64,000 nt of DNA from Streptomyces diastatochromogenes (GCA_026913215.1 JAPTYK010000001.1:1798001-1862000), one strand, 5' to 3'. Positions 28,487 to 38,945 are shown, counted from the stretch's first letter. Notes: generated from the sequence alone by a model not told the origin. Made by a program: numbers and translations.

Positions 28487-29101
28487 TTAGGCCCCGCCTC
28501 CGGGTGCCGCGGCTCGGCGCTCCAGCTCCTCCCAGACCTTCCGCACCTGGGGTTCGAGCGCGTCGAGCGGGCCGTCGTTGTCGATCACGAGGTCGGCGAC
28601 GGCCAGCCGCTGCGCGCGCGTGGCCTGGGCCGCCATCCGGGCCTCGGCCTCGGACGCGACCATGCCGCGGAGCCGTACCAGGCGGTCGAGCTGGGTCTCC
28701 GGGGAGGCGTCCACGACCACGACCAGGTCGTACAGCGGTGCGAGCCCGTTCTCGGCGAGCAGGGGCACGTCGTGGACGACGACGTCCCCGGCGGCCGCGC
28801 GGCTCTCCAGCTCCGCCGACCGGGCCCCGACGAGCGGGTGGACGATGGCGTTGAGCGTGGCCAGGCGGTCGGCGTCGGCGAACACGAGGGAGCCGAGCTT
28901 CGGCCGGTCGAGCGTCCCCTCCGCGGTGAGGACGCCGTCCCCGAAGGCCGCCACGACGGCCGCGAGCCCCGGGGTCCCGGGTTCGACGACCTCGCGTGCG
29001 ATCCGGTCCGCGTCGATCAGTACGGCTCCGTACGAGACGAGCAGCCGTGACACTTCGCTCTTGCCGGCGCCGATCCCGCCGGTCAGGCCCACCTTCAGCA
29101 T
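28487..29101 (-). CDS. coaE: Dephospho-CoA kinase
   Basis: Last step of coenzyme A synthesis: phosphorylates the 3'-OH of dephospho-CoA with ATP. Intact, 204 residues. P-loop GGIGAGKS at residues 8-15, [18 protein letters not shown] with the catalytic Asp near 32, [13 protein letters not shown] near 110 (the DVPLL lid motif), and [23 protein letters not shown] near the end, all family-typical. ATG 29101. Flanked upstream by the PAC2 gene and downstream by the TPR gene on the same strand. Confidence 0.97.
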   Translation of the reverse strand: MLKVGLTGGIGAGKSEVSRLLVSYGAVLIDADRIAREVVEPGTPGLAAVVAAFGDGVLTAEGTLDRPKLGSLVFADADRLATLNAIVHPLVGARSAELESRAAAGDVVVHDVPLLAENGLAPLYDLVVVVDASPETQLDRLVRLRGMVASEAEARMAAQATRAQRLAVADLVIDNDGPLDALEPQVRKVWEELERRAAAPGGGA

Positions 29102-29132
29102 GAGCGGCAGCTTAGGGCCTGCCCCGGCGGGG

Positions 29133-30071
29133 CTAGGCGTCGCCCTCCCGCTCCGCGAGGAAGCGCTCGAACTCGCGGCCCAGCTCGTCGGCCGACGGCA
29201 GGTCGACCGGCTCGGCGACCAGGCTGCCGCGGGTCTCGGCACCGGCCACCGCGTCGTACTGGTGCTCAAGGCCCTGCACGAGCGCGACCAGCTCCTCGTC
29301 GCCCTCGCCGATCTGGCGGTCGATCTCGGTCTGGGTGCGGCGGGCCTCGGTCCGCAGGGAGTGGGCGACGCCCGGGAGGACGAGGCCGGTGGCGGCGGTG
29401 ACGGCCTCCAGGGCGGTCAGGGCCGCGTCCGGGTACGGGGAGCGGGCCACGTAGTGCGGGACGTGGGCGGCTACGCCGAGGGTGTCGTGGCCGGCCTCGG
29501 TGAGCCGGTACTCGATGAGGGACTCGGCGCTGCCGGGGACCTGGGCCTCGTCGAAGGGGCTGCGGTGGCCGGGCATGAGGTCGGTGCGGCTGCCGTGCGG
29601 GGTGAGGCCGACCGGGCGGGTGTGCGGCACGCCCATGGGGATGCCGTGGAAGTTGACGGAGAGGCGCACGCCGAGGCGCTCGACGATCTGCCGGACGGCG
29701 ACGGCGAACCGCTCCCACTCCACGTCCGGCTCGGGACCGGAGAGGACGAGGAAGGGCGCGCCGGTGGCGTCCTGCACGAGGCGGACCTCGATGGACGGCG
29801 TCTCGTACGCGCTCCAGCGGTCGCGCCGGAAGGTCAGCAGCGGGCGGCGGGCGCGGTAGTCCACGAGCCGGTCGTGGTCGAAGCGGGCCACCAGCTGGTG
29901 CGGGAGGGTGTCGAGCAGCCCGTCGATGATCTGCTCACCGGTCTCGCCCGCGTCGATGTAGCCCTCGAAGTGGTACAGCATGACAAGACCGGCCGACTCC
30001 TGCGCCAGGGCCAGGTCGACGACGGCCACACCCTTCGGGTCCCATTCGTACAAATCCTGGGGATCAAGCAC
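29133..30071 (-). CDS. PAC2-family (proteasome-assembly-chaperone-like) protein
   Basis: Intact, 312 residues, start GTG 30071 with a strong GAGGAGGAG site. Beta-sheet core [28 protein letters not shown], then [61 protein letters not shown] and [22 protein letters not shown] follow the bacterial PAC2 plan. The C-terminal 70 residues are charged and helical ([22 protein letters not shown]). Actinobacterial members are predicted cytosolic; the link to the proteasome is by fold only. Between rpsA and coaE, with its own ribosome binding site. Confidence 0.9.
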   Translation of the reverse strand: MLDPQDLYEWDPKGVAVVDLALAQESAGLVMLYHFEGYIDAGETGEQIIDGLLDTLPHQLVARFDHDRLVDYRARRPLLTFRRDRWSAYETPSIEVRLVQDATGAPFLVLSGPEPDVEWERFAVAVRQIVERLGVRLSVNFHGIPMGVPHTRPVGLTPHGSRTDLMPGHRSPFDEAQVPGSAESLIEYRLTEAGHDTLGVAAHVPHYVARSPYPDAALTALEAVTAATGLVLPGVAHSLRTEARRTQTEIDRQIGEGDEELVALVQGLEHQYDAVAGAETRGSLVAEPVDLPSADELGREFERFLAEREGDA

Positions 30072-30232
30072 GATTACCGCTCCTCCTCGTGTTCTCTCTG
30101 GAAACGCCGGGCGCGGCACGGCCATTCCCGGTCGCGCGATCTTCCGGTGGAGGAGTCGGCTGCTCCGGCGGAACTCCTGCGGCACTCTGGTGAGGCTCCG
30201 GCGGGGCTCCTGCGGGGTTCAAGGAGAACGAC

Positions 30233-30264
30233 CGAGGCCCGCTCCCCGAAGGGAGCGGGCCTCG
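30233..30264 (-). terminator. rpsA terminator
   Basis: A 14-bp perfect stem with loop CGAA (30233-30246 with 30251-30264), 36 bp past the rpsA stop; the minus-strand sequence that follows is TCGTTCTCCTT, mildly T-rich. Confidence 0.85.
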
Positions 30265-30299
30265 ATGCGCTATCGGCTAGCGCTCAGCGGAGAGCCTGT

Positions 30300-31805
30300 T
30301 CAGCTCTGGCCGCCGGCGAGCTTCTCGCGGAGGGCGGCGAGCGCCTCGTCCGACGCCAGGGCGCCGGCGTTGTCGTCCGACTCCGAGGAGTACGAACCGC
30401 CCGAGATGCCCGCACCGGCGTTGCCGGCGGCCGGGGCGGCAGCGCCCTCGGCAGCGGCGGCCTCGTCGGCCTCGCGGGACTTGATGACCTGGGCCTGGTG
30501 CTGCTCGAAGCGAGCCTGCGCCTCGGCGTACTGGGTCTCCCAGGCCTCGCGCTGCGCCTCGTAGCCCTCGAGCCAGTCGTTGGTCTCGGGGTCGAAGCCC
30601 TCGGGGTAGATGTAGTTGCCCTGGTCGTCGTAGGACGCGGCCATGCCGTACAGGGTCGGGTCGAACTCGACCGAGGCCGGGTCGGCACCGAAGGACTCGT
30701 TGGCCTGCTTCAGCGAGAGGCTGATGCGACGACGCTCGAGGTCGATGTCGATGACCTTGACGAAGATCTCGTCGTTGACCTGGACGACCTGCTCCGGGAT
30801 CTCCACGTGGCGCTCGGCCAGCTCGGAGATGTGGACCAGACCCTCGATGCCCTCGTCCACGCGGACGAACGCACCGAACGGAACCAGCTTGGTGACCTTA
30901 CCCGGGACGACCTGACCGATCTGGTGGGTCCGGGCGAACTGCTGCCACGGGTCCTCCTGCGTCGCCTTCAGCGACAGGGAGACGCGCTCGCGGTCCATGT
31001 CCACGTCGAGAACCTCGACGGTGACCTCCTGGCCGACCTCGACGACCTCGGACGGGTGGTCGATGTGCTTCCAGGACAGCTCGGAGACGTGCACGAGACC
31101 GTCGACGCCACCCAGGTCCACGAAGGCACCGAAGTTGACGATCGAGGACACGACGCCGGAGCGGACCTGACCCTTCTGGAGGGTCGTGAGGAAGGTCTGG
31201 CGGACCTCGGACTGGGTCTGCTCGAGCCAGGCGCGGCGGGACAGGACCACGTTGTTGCGGTTCTTGTCCAGCTCGATGATCTTGGCCTCGAGCTCCTTGC
31301 CCACGTAGGGCTGGAGGTCGCGGACACGACGCATCTCGACGAGGGAGGCCGGCAGGAAGCCACGGAGGCCGATGTCGAGGATGAGACCACCCTTGACGAC
31401 CTCGATGACGGTACCGGTGACGATGCCGTCCTCTTCCTTGATCTTCTCGATGGTGCCCCAGGCGCGCTCGTACTGGGCACGCTTCTTCGAGAGGATCAGG
31501 CGGCCTTCCTTGTCCTCCTTCTGGAGAACCAGGGCCTCGATCTCGTCGCCGACCTTGACGACCTCGTTCGGGTCGACGTCGTGCTTGATCGAGAGCTCGC
31601 GGCTCGGGATGACACCTTCGGTCTTGTAACCGATGTCGAGCAGGACCTCGTCCCGGTCGACCTTCACGATGACGCCGTCGACGATGTCGCCGTCGTTGAA
31701 GTACTTGATCGTCTCGTCGATCGCGGCGAGGAAGGCTTCCTCGTTACCGATGTCGTTGACCGCAACCTGCGGGGTGGTGGCGGTGGTCTCGGTGCTGCTC
31801 GTCAT
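30300..31805 (-). CDS. rpsA: 30S ribosomal protein S1
   Basis: Intact, 501 residues. Four S1 (OB-fold) RNA-binding domains: about 36-105 (IVDGVIVKVDRDEVLLDIGYKTEGVIPSREL), 122-187 (VTGTVIEVVKGGLILDIGLRGFLPASL), 208-276 (VRSGVVSSIVNFGAFVDLGGVDGLVHVSELS) and 293-362 (VVPGKVTKLVPFGAFVRVDEGIEGLVHISEL). The C-terminal 140 residues are acidic, Gln/Ala-rich and lack further S1 domains; they end EALAALREKLAGGQS, as in other actinobacteria. Recruits mRNA to the 30S subunit. Driven by a strong promoter at 32002-32030 and a leader of about 190 nt. Confidence 0.98.
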   Translation of the reverse strand: MTSSTETTATTPQVAVNDIGNEEAFLAAIDETIKYFNDGDIVDGVIVKVDRDEVLLDIGYKTEGVIPSRELSIKHDVDPNEVVKVGDEIEALVLQKEDKEGRLILSKKRAQYERAWGTIEKIKEEDGIVTGTVIEVVKGGLILDIGLRGFLPASLVEMRRVRDLQPYVGKELEAKIIELDKNRNNVVLSRRAWLEQTQSEVRQTFLTTLQKGQVRSGVVSSIVNFGAFVDLGGVDGLVHVSELSWKHIDHPSEVVEVGQEVTVEVLDVDMDRERVSLSLKATQEDPWQQFARTHQIGQVVPGKVTKLVPFGAFVRVDEGIEGLVHISELAERHVEIPEQVVQVNDEIFVKVIDIDLERRRISLSLKQANESFGADPASVEFDPTLYGMAASYDDQGNYIYPEGFDPETNDWLEGYEAQREAWETQYAEAQARFEQHQAQVIKSREADEAAAAEGAAAPAAGNAGAGISGGSYSSESDDNAGALASDEALAALREKLAGGQS

Positions 31806-31995
31806 GTGGGAAAGGGCTCCGGTTACGGACAGAAAGTCGTAGGTACTGCTACGCCGAGAGCCCGTATCGCACCAGGAAGCCGGACAGCCAATGAAGCACC
31901 CTTCCGCGAACGGGAGGGAACCTCGAAAACCGAGGGGACATACAACAGGTGCGAGCACGGCCTGCTCCGTCTGAGGCGCGCAGGCCCGCAGCGCA
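31806..31995 (-). promoter_or_regulatory. Long 5' leader of rpsA with two adjacent hairpins
   Basis: Transcription from the promoter at 32002-32030 would give about 190 nt of untranslated RNA. It contains an 8-bp stem with a 4-base loop at 31899-31918 and a 5-bp stem at 31921-31935, back to back. This could serve autogenous control by S1; that is inference. Confidence 0.5.
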
Positions 31996-32001
31996 ACCTT
32001 T

Positions 32002-32030
32002 AGCATACGGGGGCGGCCGGACAGGGTCAA
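32002..32030 (-). promoter_or_regulatory. Strong housekeeping promoter of rpsA
   Basis: On the minus strand, -35 TTGACC (complement of 32025-32030) and -10 TATGCT (complement of 32002-32007) are separated by exactly 17 bp, a near-consensus sigma-HrdB promoter. It is the best promoter in the window. Confidence 0.85.
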
Positions 32031-32151
32031 TGCGCGAAGCGCGCACCCGGGGCAGATGCCCTCAATTCCGGCGCGACTCATGGCCCTTGCGCCGCCACGG
32101 CGGGGGTCCGCCGCTCCGCGGCACTGAGCGCAAACTACATCGGCGGGCGAG

Positions 32152-32989
32152 ATGAACCAAGAGTACGGACACGAAGACGCGGTCGACGGGGAGGACGACG
32201 GGGCCGAGGCGACCCGGCGTGACGCGGGGGACGCGGAGAGCAGCCGGGCCAGCCGGGGCTGGTGGGACCGGAACGCGGACGAGTACCAGAGCGAGCACGG
32301 GTCCTTCCTGGGCGACGACCGGTTCGTGTGGGGTCCCGAGGGGCTCGACGAGGCCGAGGCCGGGCTCCTCGGACCGGCCGCTTCGCTGAAGGGCCTCGAC
32401 GTCCTGGAGATCGGCGCGGGCGCGGCGCAGTGCTCGCGCTGGCTGGCGGCGCAGGGGCGCGACCGGTGGCCCTCGACCTCTCGCACCGGCAGCTCCAGCA
32501 CGCGCTGCGGATCGGCGGGGAGGTGCCGCTGGTGGAGGCGGACGCGGGGCGCTGCCCTTCCGCGACGGCTCCTTCGACCTGGCGTGCTCGGCGTACGGCG
32601 CGGTGCCGTTCGTCGCGGACCCGGTGCGGGTCTTCCGCGAGGTGCGCCGGGTGCTGCGGCCGGGCGGCCGCTGGGTGTTCTCGGTGACGCACCCGATCCG
32701 CTGGGCGTTCCCGGACGAGCCGGGGCCGGAGGGCCTCTCGGTCGCCGCCTCGTACTTCGACCGCACGCCGTACGTCGAGCAGGACGAGCGGGGACGGGCC
32801 GTGTACGTGGAGCACCACCGGACCCTCGGGGACCGGGTGCGGGACGTGGTGGCCGGCGGCTTCCGGCTCGTGGACCTGGTGGAGCCGGAGTGGCCGGCCT
32901 GGAACAGCCAGGAGTGGGGCGGCTGGTCCCCGCTGCGGGGGAACCTGATCCCGGGGACGGCGATCTTCGTCTGCGAGCGGGACGGATAG
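32152..32989 (+). CDS. Class I SAM-dependent methyltransferase, frameshifted
   Basis: About 279 residues from ATG 32152. An acidic N-terminal tail (MNQEYGHEDAVDGEDDGAEA) precedes the Rossmann-like core: motif I LDVLEIGAGAAQCSRWLAAQG near 83, motif II VALDLSHRQLQHA, the acidic loop ALPFRDGSFDLACSAYGAVPF and RRVLRPGGRWVFSVTHPIRW. The C-terminal half, with YVEHHRTLGDRVRDVVAGGFRLVDLVEPEW, resembles the ubiE/small-molecule methyltransferase class. Bases are missing near 32463 and 32550. Substrate unknown. Divergent from rpsA; a hairpin terminator follows. Confidence 0.85.
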
Positions 32990-32999
32990 TCCTACTTAT

Positions 33000-33034
33000 G
33001 GAGGGCCCTGTGGACAACGGGGTCCTCCCTTTTC
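33000..33034 (+). terminator. Intrinsic terminator after the methyltransferase gene
   Basis: A 9-bp stem (33000-33008 with 33020-33028; one G-U pair) followed by CTTTTCTCC, the only hairpin in this part with a real T-tract. It lies before the hrpB start. Confidence 0.75.
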
Positions 33035-33057
33035 TCCGCGCGTACGAGACTGAGTGC

Positions 33058-35596
33058 GTGATCCGAAACGACGCGCTCGACCGTCTCCCCGTCCGTCATG
33101 CCGTCCCCGAGCTGCTCGCCGCGCTCGCGGAGCGCGGCACGGCGGTGCTGTCCGCTCCCCCCGGCACCGGCAAGACGACACTGGTGCCGCTGGCGCTCGC
33201 CGGGCTCATAGGGGACGGACCGGAGCGCCGGGTGCTGGTGGCCGAGCCGCGGAGGATGGCGGTGCGGGCGGCGGCCCGGCGGATGGCGTGGCTCCTCGGC
33301 GAGGAGGTCGGCGGCGCGGTCGGCTTCTCGGTGCGCGGCGAGCGGCGGGCGGGCCCCGCGACCCGGGTCGAGGTGGTGACCACGGGCGTCCTGCTCCAGC
33401 GGCTCCAGCGCGATCCGGAGCTGGCGGGCGTGGACGTGGTGCTGCTCGACGAGTGCCACGAGCGGCACCTCGACGCCGACACGGCGATGGCCTTCCTGGT
33501 GGACGTGCGGGCGGCGCTGCGGCCGGAGCTGAAGCTGATCGCCGCGTCGGCGACCAGTGACGCCGCGGCCTGGGCGGATCTCCTCACGGTCCTGGAGGGC
33601 GGCGGGCCCGCGCCGGTGGTACGGAGCAGGGGCGAGGGCCACGGCTGCCGGGTCTTCTTCGCGGAGCCGCCCCGGGCGTCAGGCCCGCGCACGGCACCTG
33701 GGTGGATCCGGCGCTGCTGCGTCACGTGGCGGCGACGGTCCGGCTCGCGATGGAGCGCCATGAGGGGACGTCCTCTGCTTCCTGCCGGGTACGGGGAGAT
33801 CGCGCGGACGGCCGGTCTGCTGGCCGGTGTCGACGCGGAGGTGCTGCAGCTGCACGGCCGCGCCCCGGCGGCGGTGCAGGACGCGGTGCTGCGCGGCACG
33901 GAGCCGGGCGGGCGGCGCAGGGTGGTGCTCGCGACCTCGGTGGCGGAGTCCAGCCTGACGGTGCCGGGGGTGCGGATCGTCGTGGACTCGGGTCTCGCGA
34001 GGGAGCCGCGCACGGACCACGCCCGGGGCTGGGCTCGCTGGCGACCGTGACGGTGTCCGAGGCGACGGCGACCCAGCGGCTCGGCCGTGCGGGCCGTGAG
34101 GCCTTCGGGTTCGTGTACCGCTGCTGGGCGGAGGCGAGCGACGGCGGCAGGCCGCGCTTCCCTCGCCGGAGATCAAGGTCGCCGATCTGGCGGACTTCGC
34201 CCTGCGGGCCGCCTGCTGGGGCGACCCGACGGCGGAGGGGCTCGCGCTGCTCGACGCGCCGCCGGCCGGGGCGATGGCGGCGGCCCGCGCGGTGCTCGGG
34301 TCGATCGGTGCCGTGGACGGGGACGGCCGGGCCACGGCGCGGGGCGTGCGGATGTCCCGGCTCGGGCTGCACCCGCGGTTGGGGCGCGCGCTCCTGGACG
34401 GCGCGCCCGAGGTCGGGGCCCGGCGGGCGGCGGAGGTGGTGGCGCTGATCGGCGAGGAGCCGCCGCGCGAGTACGGGGACGATCTGGTGGCGGCCTGGCG
34501 GACGGCCCGTCAGGGCTCCGACGGGTACGGCGCGCGGTGGCGGGCGGAGGCGCGCCGTCTGGAGCGGTCCGCGGGCGAGGCGCTGGAGGGGCCGGGGACG
34601 GGGCGGCCGCGGGGCGGGCGGGTGACGACCTGGTGGCCGGGCTCGTGACGGCGCTGGCGTTTCCGGAGCGGGTGGCCAGGGCCCGGGAGCAGGGCGGCTA
34701 TCTGATGGTGTCGGGGAGCGGGGCGCGCCTCGCCGACGGGTCAGGTTGCGGTCGAGCCCGTGGCTCGCCGTGGCGGTGGCGGACCGTACCGCGCGGGACG
34801 CCACGGCGCGGGTGCGGCTCGCGGCCGTGGTGGACGAGTCCGTGGCGTGCCGGGCGGCGGGGCATCTGCGGAGCACGGGCGAGGAGGTCCGCTGGGAGGA
34901 CGGGGACGTGGTCGCCCGGTCCGTGGACCGGCTGGGCGCGGTCGAGCTGACGGTCCGTCCCCTGGGCGCGGGGCCGGGCCGGAGCTGGTGCGGGAGGCGC
35001 TGCTCGACGGTCTGCGGCGCGAGGGGCTCGGGCTGCTGCGGTGGCGCCGGGAGGCCTCGGAGCTGCGGGAGCGGCTCGCCTTCCTCCACCGAGAGCTCGG
35101 GGAGCCGTGGCCGGACGTGTCGGGGAGGCGCTCGTCGAGCGGGCCGGTGAGTGGCTGGAGCCGGAGCTGTCGCGGGCGTCGCGGCGGGCGGATCTGGGGC
35201 GGATCGACGCCGGGAGGCGCTGCGGCGGCTGCTGCCGTGGGCGTCGGGCGAGGCGGTGCGTCTCGACGAGCTGGCGCCGGAGCGGATCGAGGTGCCGAGC
35301 GGTTCGCGGATACGGGTCGAGTACGGGGCGAGCGGCCGGTGCTGGCGGTGAAGCTCCAGGAGATGTTCGGTCTGGCCGAGACGCCCCGGGTGGCCGGGGT
35401 CCCGGTGCTCGTCCACCTCCTCTCCCCGCCGGCCGGCCCGCGGCGGTCACGGCCGATCTGGCGTCCTTCTGGCGGGAGGGCTACCGCGCGGTGCGGGCGG
35501 AGCTGCGGGGCGGTACCCGAAGCATCCGTGGCCCGAGGACCCGTCGCGGCGGTGCCGACCCGGCACACCAGCGCGCGGCTCAGAGCGGAGCGCTGA
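33058..35596 (+). CDS. hrpB: ATP-dependent helicase HrpB (DEAH-box), frameshifted
   Basis: DEAH-box ATPase of about 845 residues. GTG 33058 is chosen because VIRNDALDRLPVRHAVPELLAAL leads straight to motif I LSAPPGTGKTTLVPLAL, as in the family; an upstream ATG at 32998 would cross the terminator. Other motifs: Ia [37 protein letters not shown], then after missing bases FLPG-like, VVLATSVAESSLTVPGVRIVVDSGL, TVSEATATQRLGRAGR. The HrpB C-terminal domain continues in several frames up to GYRAVRAELRG and a YPKHPWPEDP-like end. At least seven single-base losses. Function in bacteria outside E. coli-type mRNA processing is unclear. Confidence 0.85.
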
Positions 35597-36573
35597 CCGG
35601 GGCCGGGGCGGGGCGGCGGGCGGCTCCGGGGCGGGGCGGCGGGAGCGGGCCTCCAGCCAGAGGGCGAGGGCGAGGAGGGCCAGGGCGAGGAAGGTGAGGC
35701 TCCAGGGGACGTAGGAGACGAGCATGAGGACCACGAGGCGGTTGGAGGAGACCATCGCGCCGACGCTTTCGAGGTAGTCCTCGCGCATCTTCACGTGTCC
35801 CGCGAAGACGGTGAGGGTGTCCTGCCCCATCAGCTTCCTGGCGTTGCGGAGTTCTTCCTTGTGGATCTCCTCGCCGTTGACGGGGGCTCCGGTGACCGGC
35901 TCGATCCAGAACATGCGCGTGGTCGTGTACCAGCGGGTGAGGCCCGAGTCGGCGAGGACCTTGGGGTGATGCCCTTGACCGGCATGGTCTTGGGCATGGG
36001 GACCTCGGTCCAGGGGATGGTCTGCTCGAAGTAGTAGACCTCCATGCCGCGGAAGGTGCGGGTGCCCTTGTAGTGGATGGGGGCCGCGGTGCGGGTCTGG
36101 GCGTCGAAGTACTGGTAGTCGCGCTTCTCGGTGAGGAAGGGGAACTTGAACTCGATGCCCTCGCGCCGGACCGGGTCCCCGTCGACGGATTCGCCGGTGG
36201 CGTGGACGGGGTCCTGGGTGTGGGCGTCGAAGACGTACCGCTCCGGGACCTGGGAGACCATCTTGCCGTCGGGTCCGGTGACGTAGGCGAGGGCGTCCCA
36301 GACGACGACGTCGCGTCCGGCGTCGCGTTCGATGCGCCGCGACTCCTCCACGTTGCCCTTGAGGGTCTGGATGATCGTGATCTTGTCGACCTTCTCGGCC
36401 TTGAGGGTGGAGTAGTTGAGGAGGGTCGCGGGCCGGGCCTCCAGGACGGTCTCCTGGTACTGGTTCGCCGGGATCTTCGCGAGGCGGGGGAAGGCGTACC
36501 AGCGCAGGGTGGGGGCCATCGCGGCGCAGAAGACGGCGAGGGCGAGGAGGACGAGGCTGGCTCGGCGGCGCAC
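35580..36573 (-). CDS. DUF3068 (PorA-like) membrane protein
   Basis: About 330 residues. GTG 36573 (VRRRASLVLLALAVFCAAMAP) gives an N-terminal membrane helix, followed by a large extracytoplasmic region: YQETVLEARPATLLNYST, ITIIQTLKGNVEES, VVVWDALAYVTGPDGKMV, FKFPFLTEKRDYQYFDAQT, MEVYYFEQTIPWTEVP, and after a missing base near 35966 WYTTTRMFWIEPVTGAP. A second helix, MLVSYVPWSLTFLALALLALAL, closes it. From memory DUF3068 members in Corynebacteriales are porin-like; Streptomyces has no mycomembrane, so the role here is open. The exact 3' end (about 35580) is uncertain because of a likely further lost base. Confidence 0.8.
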
Positions 36574-36581
36574 GGTCGCCC

Positions 36582-36721
36582 CTACTCTTGAGGCCGGGAT
36601 CGGCGGTCAGCAGGGGCTTGGGCGAGGTGGGGCCGTCGGGCGGCAGATCGACCACGGAGAGGAGCAGGACGAAGAGGAGGACTGGGGCGAGTCCGATGGC
36701 GGCGGCGACGAGGGCGCGCAT
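36582..36721 (-). CDS. Short membrane peptide of the SPW_0924 type
   Basis: ATG 36721 starts MRALVAAAIGLAPVLLFVLL, one membrane helix, then DLPPDGPTSPKPLLTADPGL. With one missing base in the AAGAG near 36587 the frame ends KE-stop at 36582 and at the same time restores AAGGAG as ribosome binding site for the DUF3068 gene. Length 46 residues. From memory this short protein regularly precedes DUF3068 in Streptomyces. Function unknown; the overlap suggests translational coupling. Confidence 0.65.
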
Positions 36722-36754
36722 GGTCGGCCTCCCGGGATGCGATCTGATAGGGCG

Positions 36755-38704
36755 TCAGGGCTGGGGCACCGTAGCAACGCGGCCGCGAGATGAGAACACG
36801 TTGCACCCGGGCAACGCGAAGCGCCGCCCCTTCGCCCGGTGCGGGCGGAGGGACGGCGCGGGGACCGCGGTGGGGAGGAGCGCGGTGCGGAGGGGCGGGC
36901 GGTCAGGCCGAAGGGAGGCGCTGGGCGAGGGGTGGCCTCGGGCGTGCCGCTGCCGGAGGGCGTCGGGTCCAGGGTGGGCTCCGGGGACGGGGTCGCGGGG
37001 GCGGTGACCGTGAGGTCGATGAAGGTGGTGCCGCCGCCCGGCGCGGTCAGCCGGAGGTAGAAGGTGCCCGCCTTGTCGCCCGCGAGGAGGTCGCCCGACG
37101 CGAAGGTGAGCAGTCCGTTCGTACCGGTCTTGAGCGTGACCGTGCGGACCGGGGTGCCGTTCGCGCCCTTGAAGGACGGGCCCTCGGTGCTCTCCTTGGA
37201 GTCCGTCTTCGAGGAGACGATCACCGCGGTGACGAGCACGCCGGGGGCGAGGGCGCCCTTGTCGGTGGCCTTCACCTGGATCTGCTGGGCGAAGGGCTGC
37301 CGGTCGTGGCCGACAGGGGTCGCCGGCGAGCCGGGTGAGGGTGTCCGCCTGGCGCTCCGTGACGGTCGCGGCGAAGTCGGCCGGGGCGAGGGTCCGGCGC
37401 ACGACGGTGGCCCGGACGGTGAACGAGCCCGTCTTCTCGCCGGCCCGGAGGGCGGGAGAGGTCGCGAGGCCGGTCGAGCCGGTGGTGACGGTGGCGGTGG
37501 TGGCGCCGTCGGCGAAGCGGGTGTCGGTGGTGCCGACGATCTCGAAGCGGATGCTCACGCCGGCGACCGGCTTGCCCGCGGCGTCGAGCGCCGCGACCCG
37601 GGGGGCTCCCGTGAAGGCGCTGCCGGTGGTCGTGGTCAGCTTCTCGTTGGCCACGATCGTGAGCCGGGAGACCTTGGCGGCCGCCGGGAGGGCGGGCGGC
37701 GTCACCGGCGGGGTGACCGGGGGCTTGGTCGGGACGGTCGGCGGCTTGACCGTCCTGGGTGGGTCTCCGACGGCTTCGGCGTCGGGGTGCCCGGCTTCGG
37801 CACCGGGACGGTGGGAACGGCCGGGGGCTGCGTGGTGGGGCGGGATCCGCTGTTCCGGTTGCCGTTGTCGCTGCGGTGGACCGGCAGCACGCCCGAGCCG
37901 TCCGGGACCTGGTGGGTGCCGCGCTCGTAGAAGGAGACCCAGGACAGGACCGTGTTCAGGTACTCCCGCGAGTGGTTGTAGCTGAGGATCGCCTGGTCGA
38001 GGTCGGCCTTGAGCGCGAGGTTCCGGTCGTTGGCGCAGAGGTAGAGGCCGGCGGCCTGGGCCGCGTCGTAGATGTTGTTCGGGTCCTTCTTCCCGTCGCT
38101 GTTGGCGTCCTGGCCCCAGGTGGCCCAGGTGGACGGGATGAACTGCATCGGGCCGACGGCCCGGTCGTGGACCTTGTCGCCGTCGTAGGCGCCGCCGTCG
38201 GTGTCGGTGATCTTGGCGAAGCCGACGCCGTTGAGGGCGGGGCCGAGGATCGGCGGCGACGCCGTGCCGTTGGCGTCGACCGCGCCGCCGCGCGCCTGCC
38301 CGGACTCGACCTTGCCGATGCCGGCGAGCAGCTGCCACGGCAGGTTGCAGCCGGGATCGGTGGAGCGTATGGACAGCTCGGCCCGCTTGTAGGCGGAGTA
38401 GACGGACGCGGGTATGCCGGCCTCGGCGGGCCCCGCGATCACCGGCAGGTTGGCGCTCGCCCCGGGCTTGTTGGGCGTGTTCAGCGTAGGCAGTTCCGTG
38501 TAGTACGGGGAATTGCCCGTCGCGGAGCCGTCGTGGGGCGCCGGCGTCGTGTCGCCGGCGCCGACGGCGCGGTCTCCGCCGGCGTTGTCCACGGGCGGCT
38601 GAACCATCTCCGGCGCCTGCGAGGCGGCGAGTGCGGCGACCGCCGCGCCATCACCACACCGGTGGTGGCTCCCTGCGCAGCCGGTGGCCCATGTGCGCTG
38701 ACAT
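36755..38704 (-). CDS. Secreted lytic transglycosylase with Ig-like C-terminal domains, frameshifted
   Basis: Cleaves peptidoglycan glycan strands. ATG 38704 (MSAHMGHRLRR, then after a missing base GATTGVVMAAAVAALAASQAPE) forms the export signal. Catalytic SLT domain: LPWQLLAGIGKVESGQARGG with the catalytic Glu, VHDRAVGPMQFIPSTWATWG, DPNNIYDAAQAAGLYLCAND, ILSYNHSREYLNTVLSWVSF. A Pro/Thr-rich linker (PPTVPTKPPVTPPVTPP) leads to two beta-sandwich, Big_1-like domains: SRLTIVANEKLTTTTGSAFT and VKATDKGALAPGVLVTAVIV. Missing bases near 38645, 37765 and 37325. The last 60 residues (rich in Arg and Ser) are uncertain. Intended length about 650 residues. Confidence 0.85.
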
Positions 38705-38801
38705 GTCCGTCGTCCCCTCCCCATCGACGCCGTCCCACGCTCCCCGCGCGAAACCTCTGGCGACCCTATGCCAACTCCGGACCACCGGATACCGGGCGCT
38801 G

Positions 38802-38816
38802 ACCGTGTTTCACGGT
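38802..38816. promoter_or_regulatory. Palindrome ACCGTGTTTCACGGT upstream of the transglycosylase gene
   Basis: Perfect 6-bp arms around TTT, about 98 bp before the transglycosylase start, in the divergent region shared with the DUF4184 gene. Operator role is inference. Confidence 0.4.
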
Positions 38817-38945
38817 TTCGTCACCTCTTGGCCGCCTGCCGACCAGGTGGGTCCGGGAACCGACCGGGGCGCCCGGGACTCTTGCACTCCAGCCGGTCAC
38901 GCGCTCCGGCCGCCGTCACCACTCGCGTCCCTGGGGGAACTCCCG

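Noticed and set aside
28578-32003. 1141-codon plus-strand open frame over rpsA, PAC2 and coaE
   Set aside because: It runs across three certain genes of the other strand, and its Asp/Leu/Val/Gly-rich translation is typical of a shadow of rpsA.
32998-33057. Upstream ATG at 32998 as the hrpB start
   Set aside because: It would place the start on the far side of a convincing T-tract terminator (33000-33034), and the family N-terminus begins at about 33058.
38705-38945. Cyclic di-AMP (ydaO-type) riboswitch upstream of the lytic transglycosylase gene
   Set aside because: Such switches precede wall-hydrolase genes in actinobacteria, but the conserved blocks were not found; only a small palindrome is clear.
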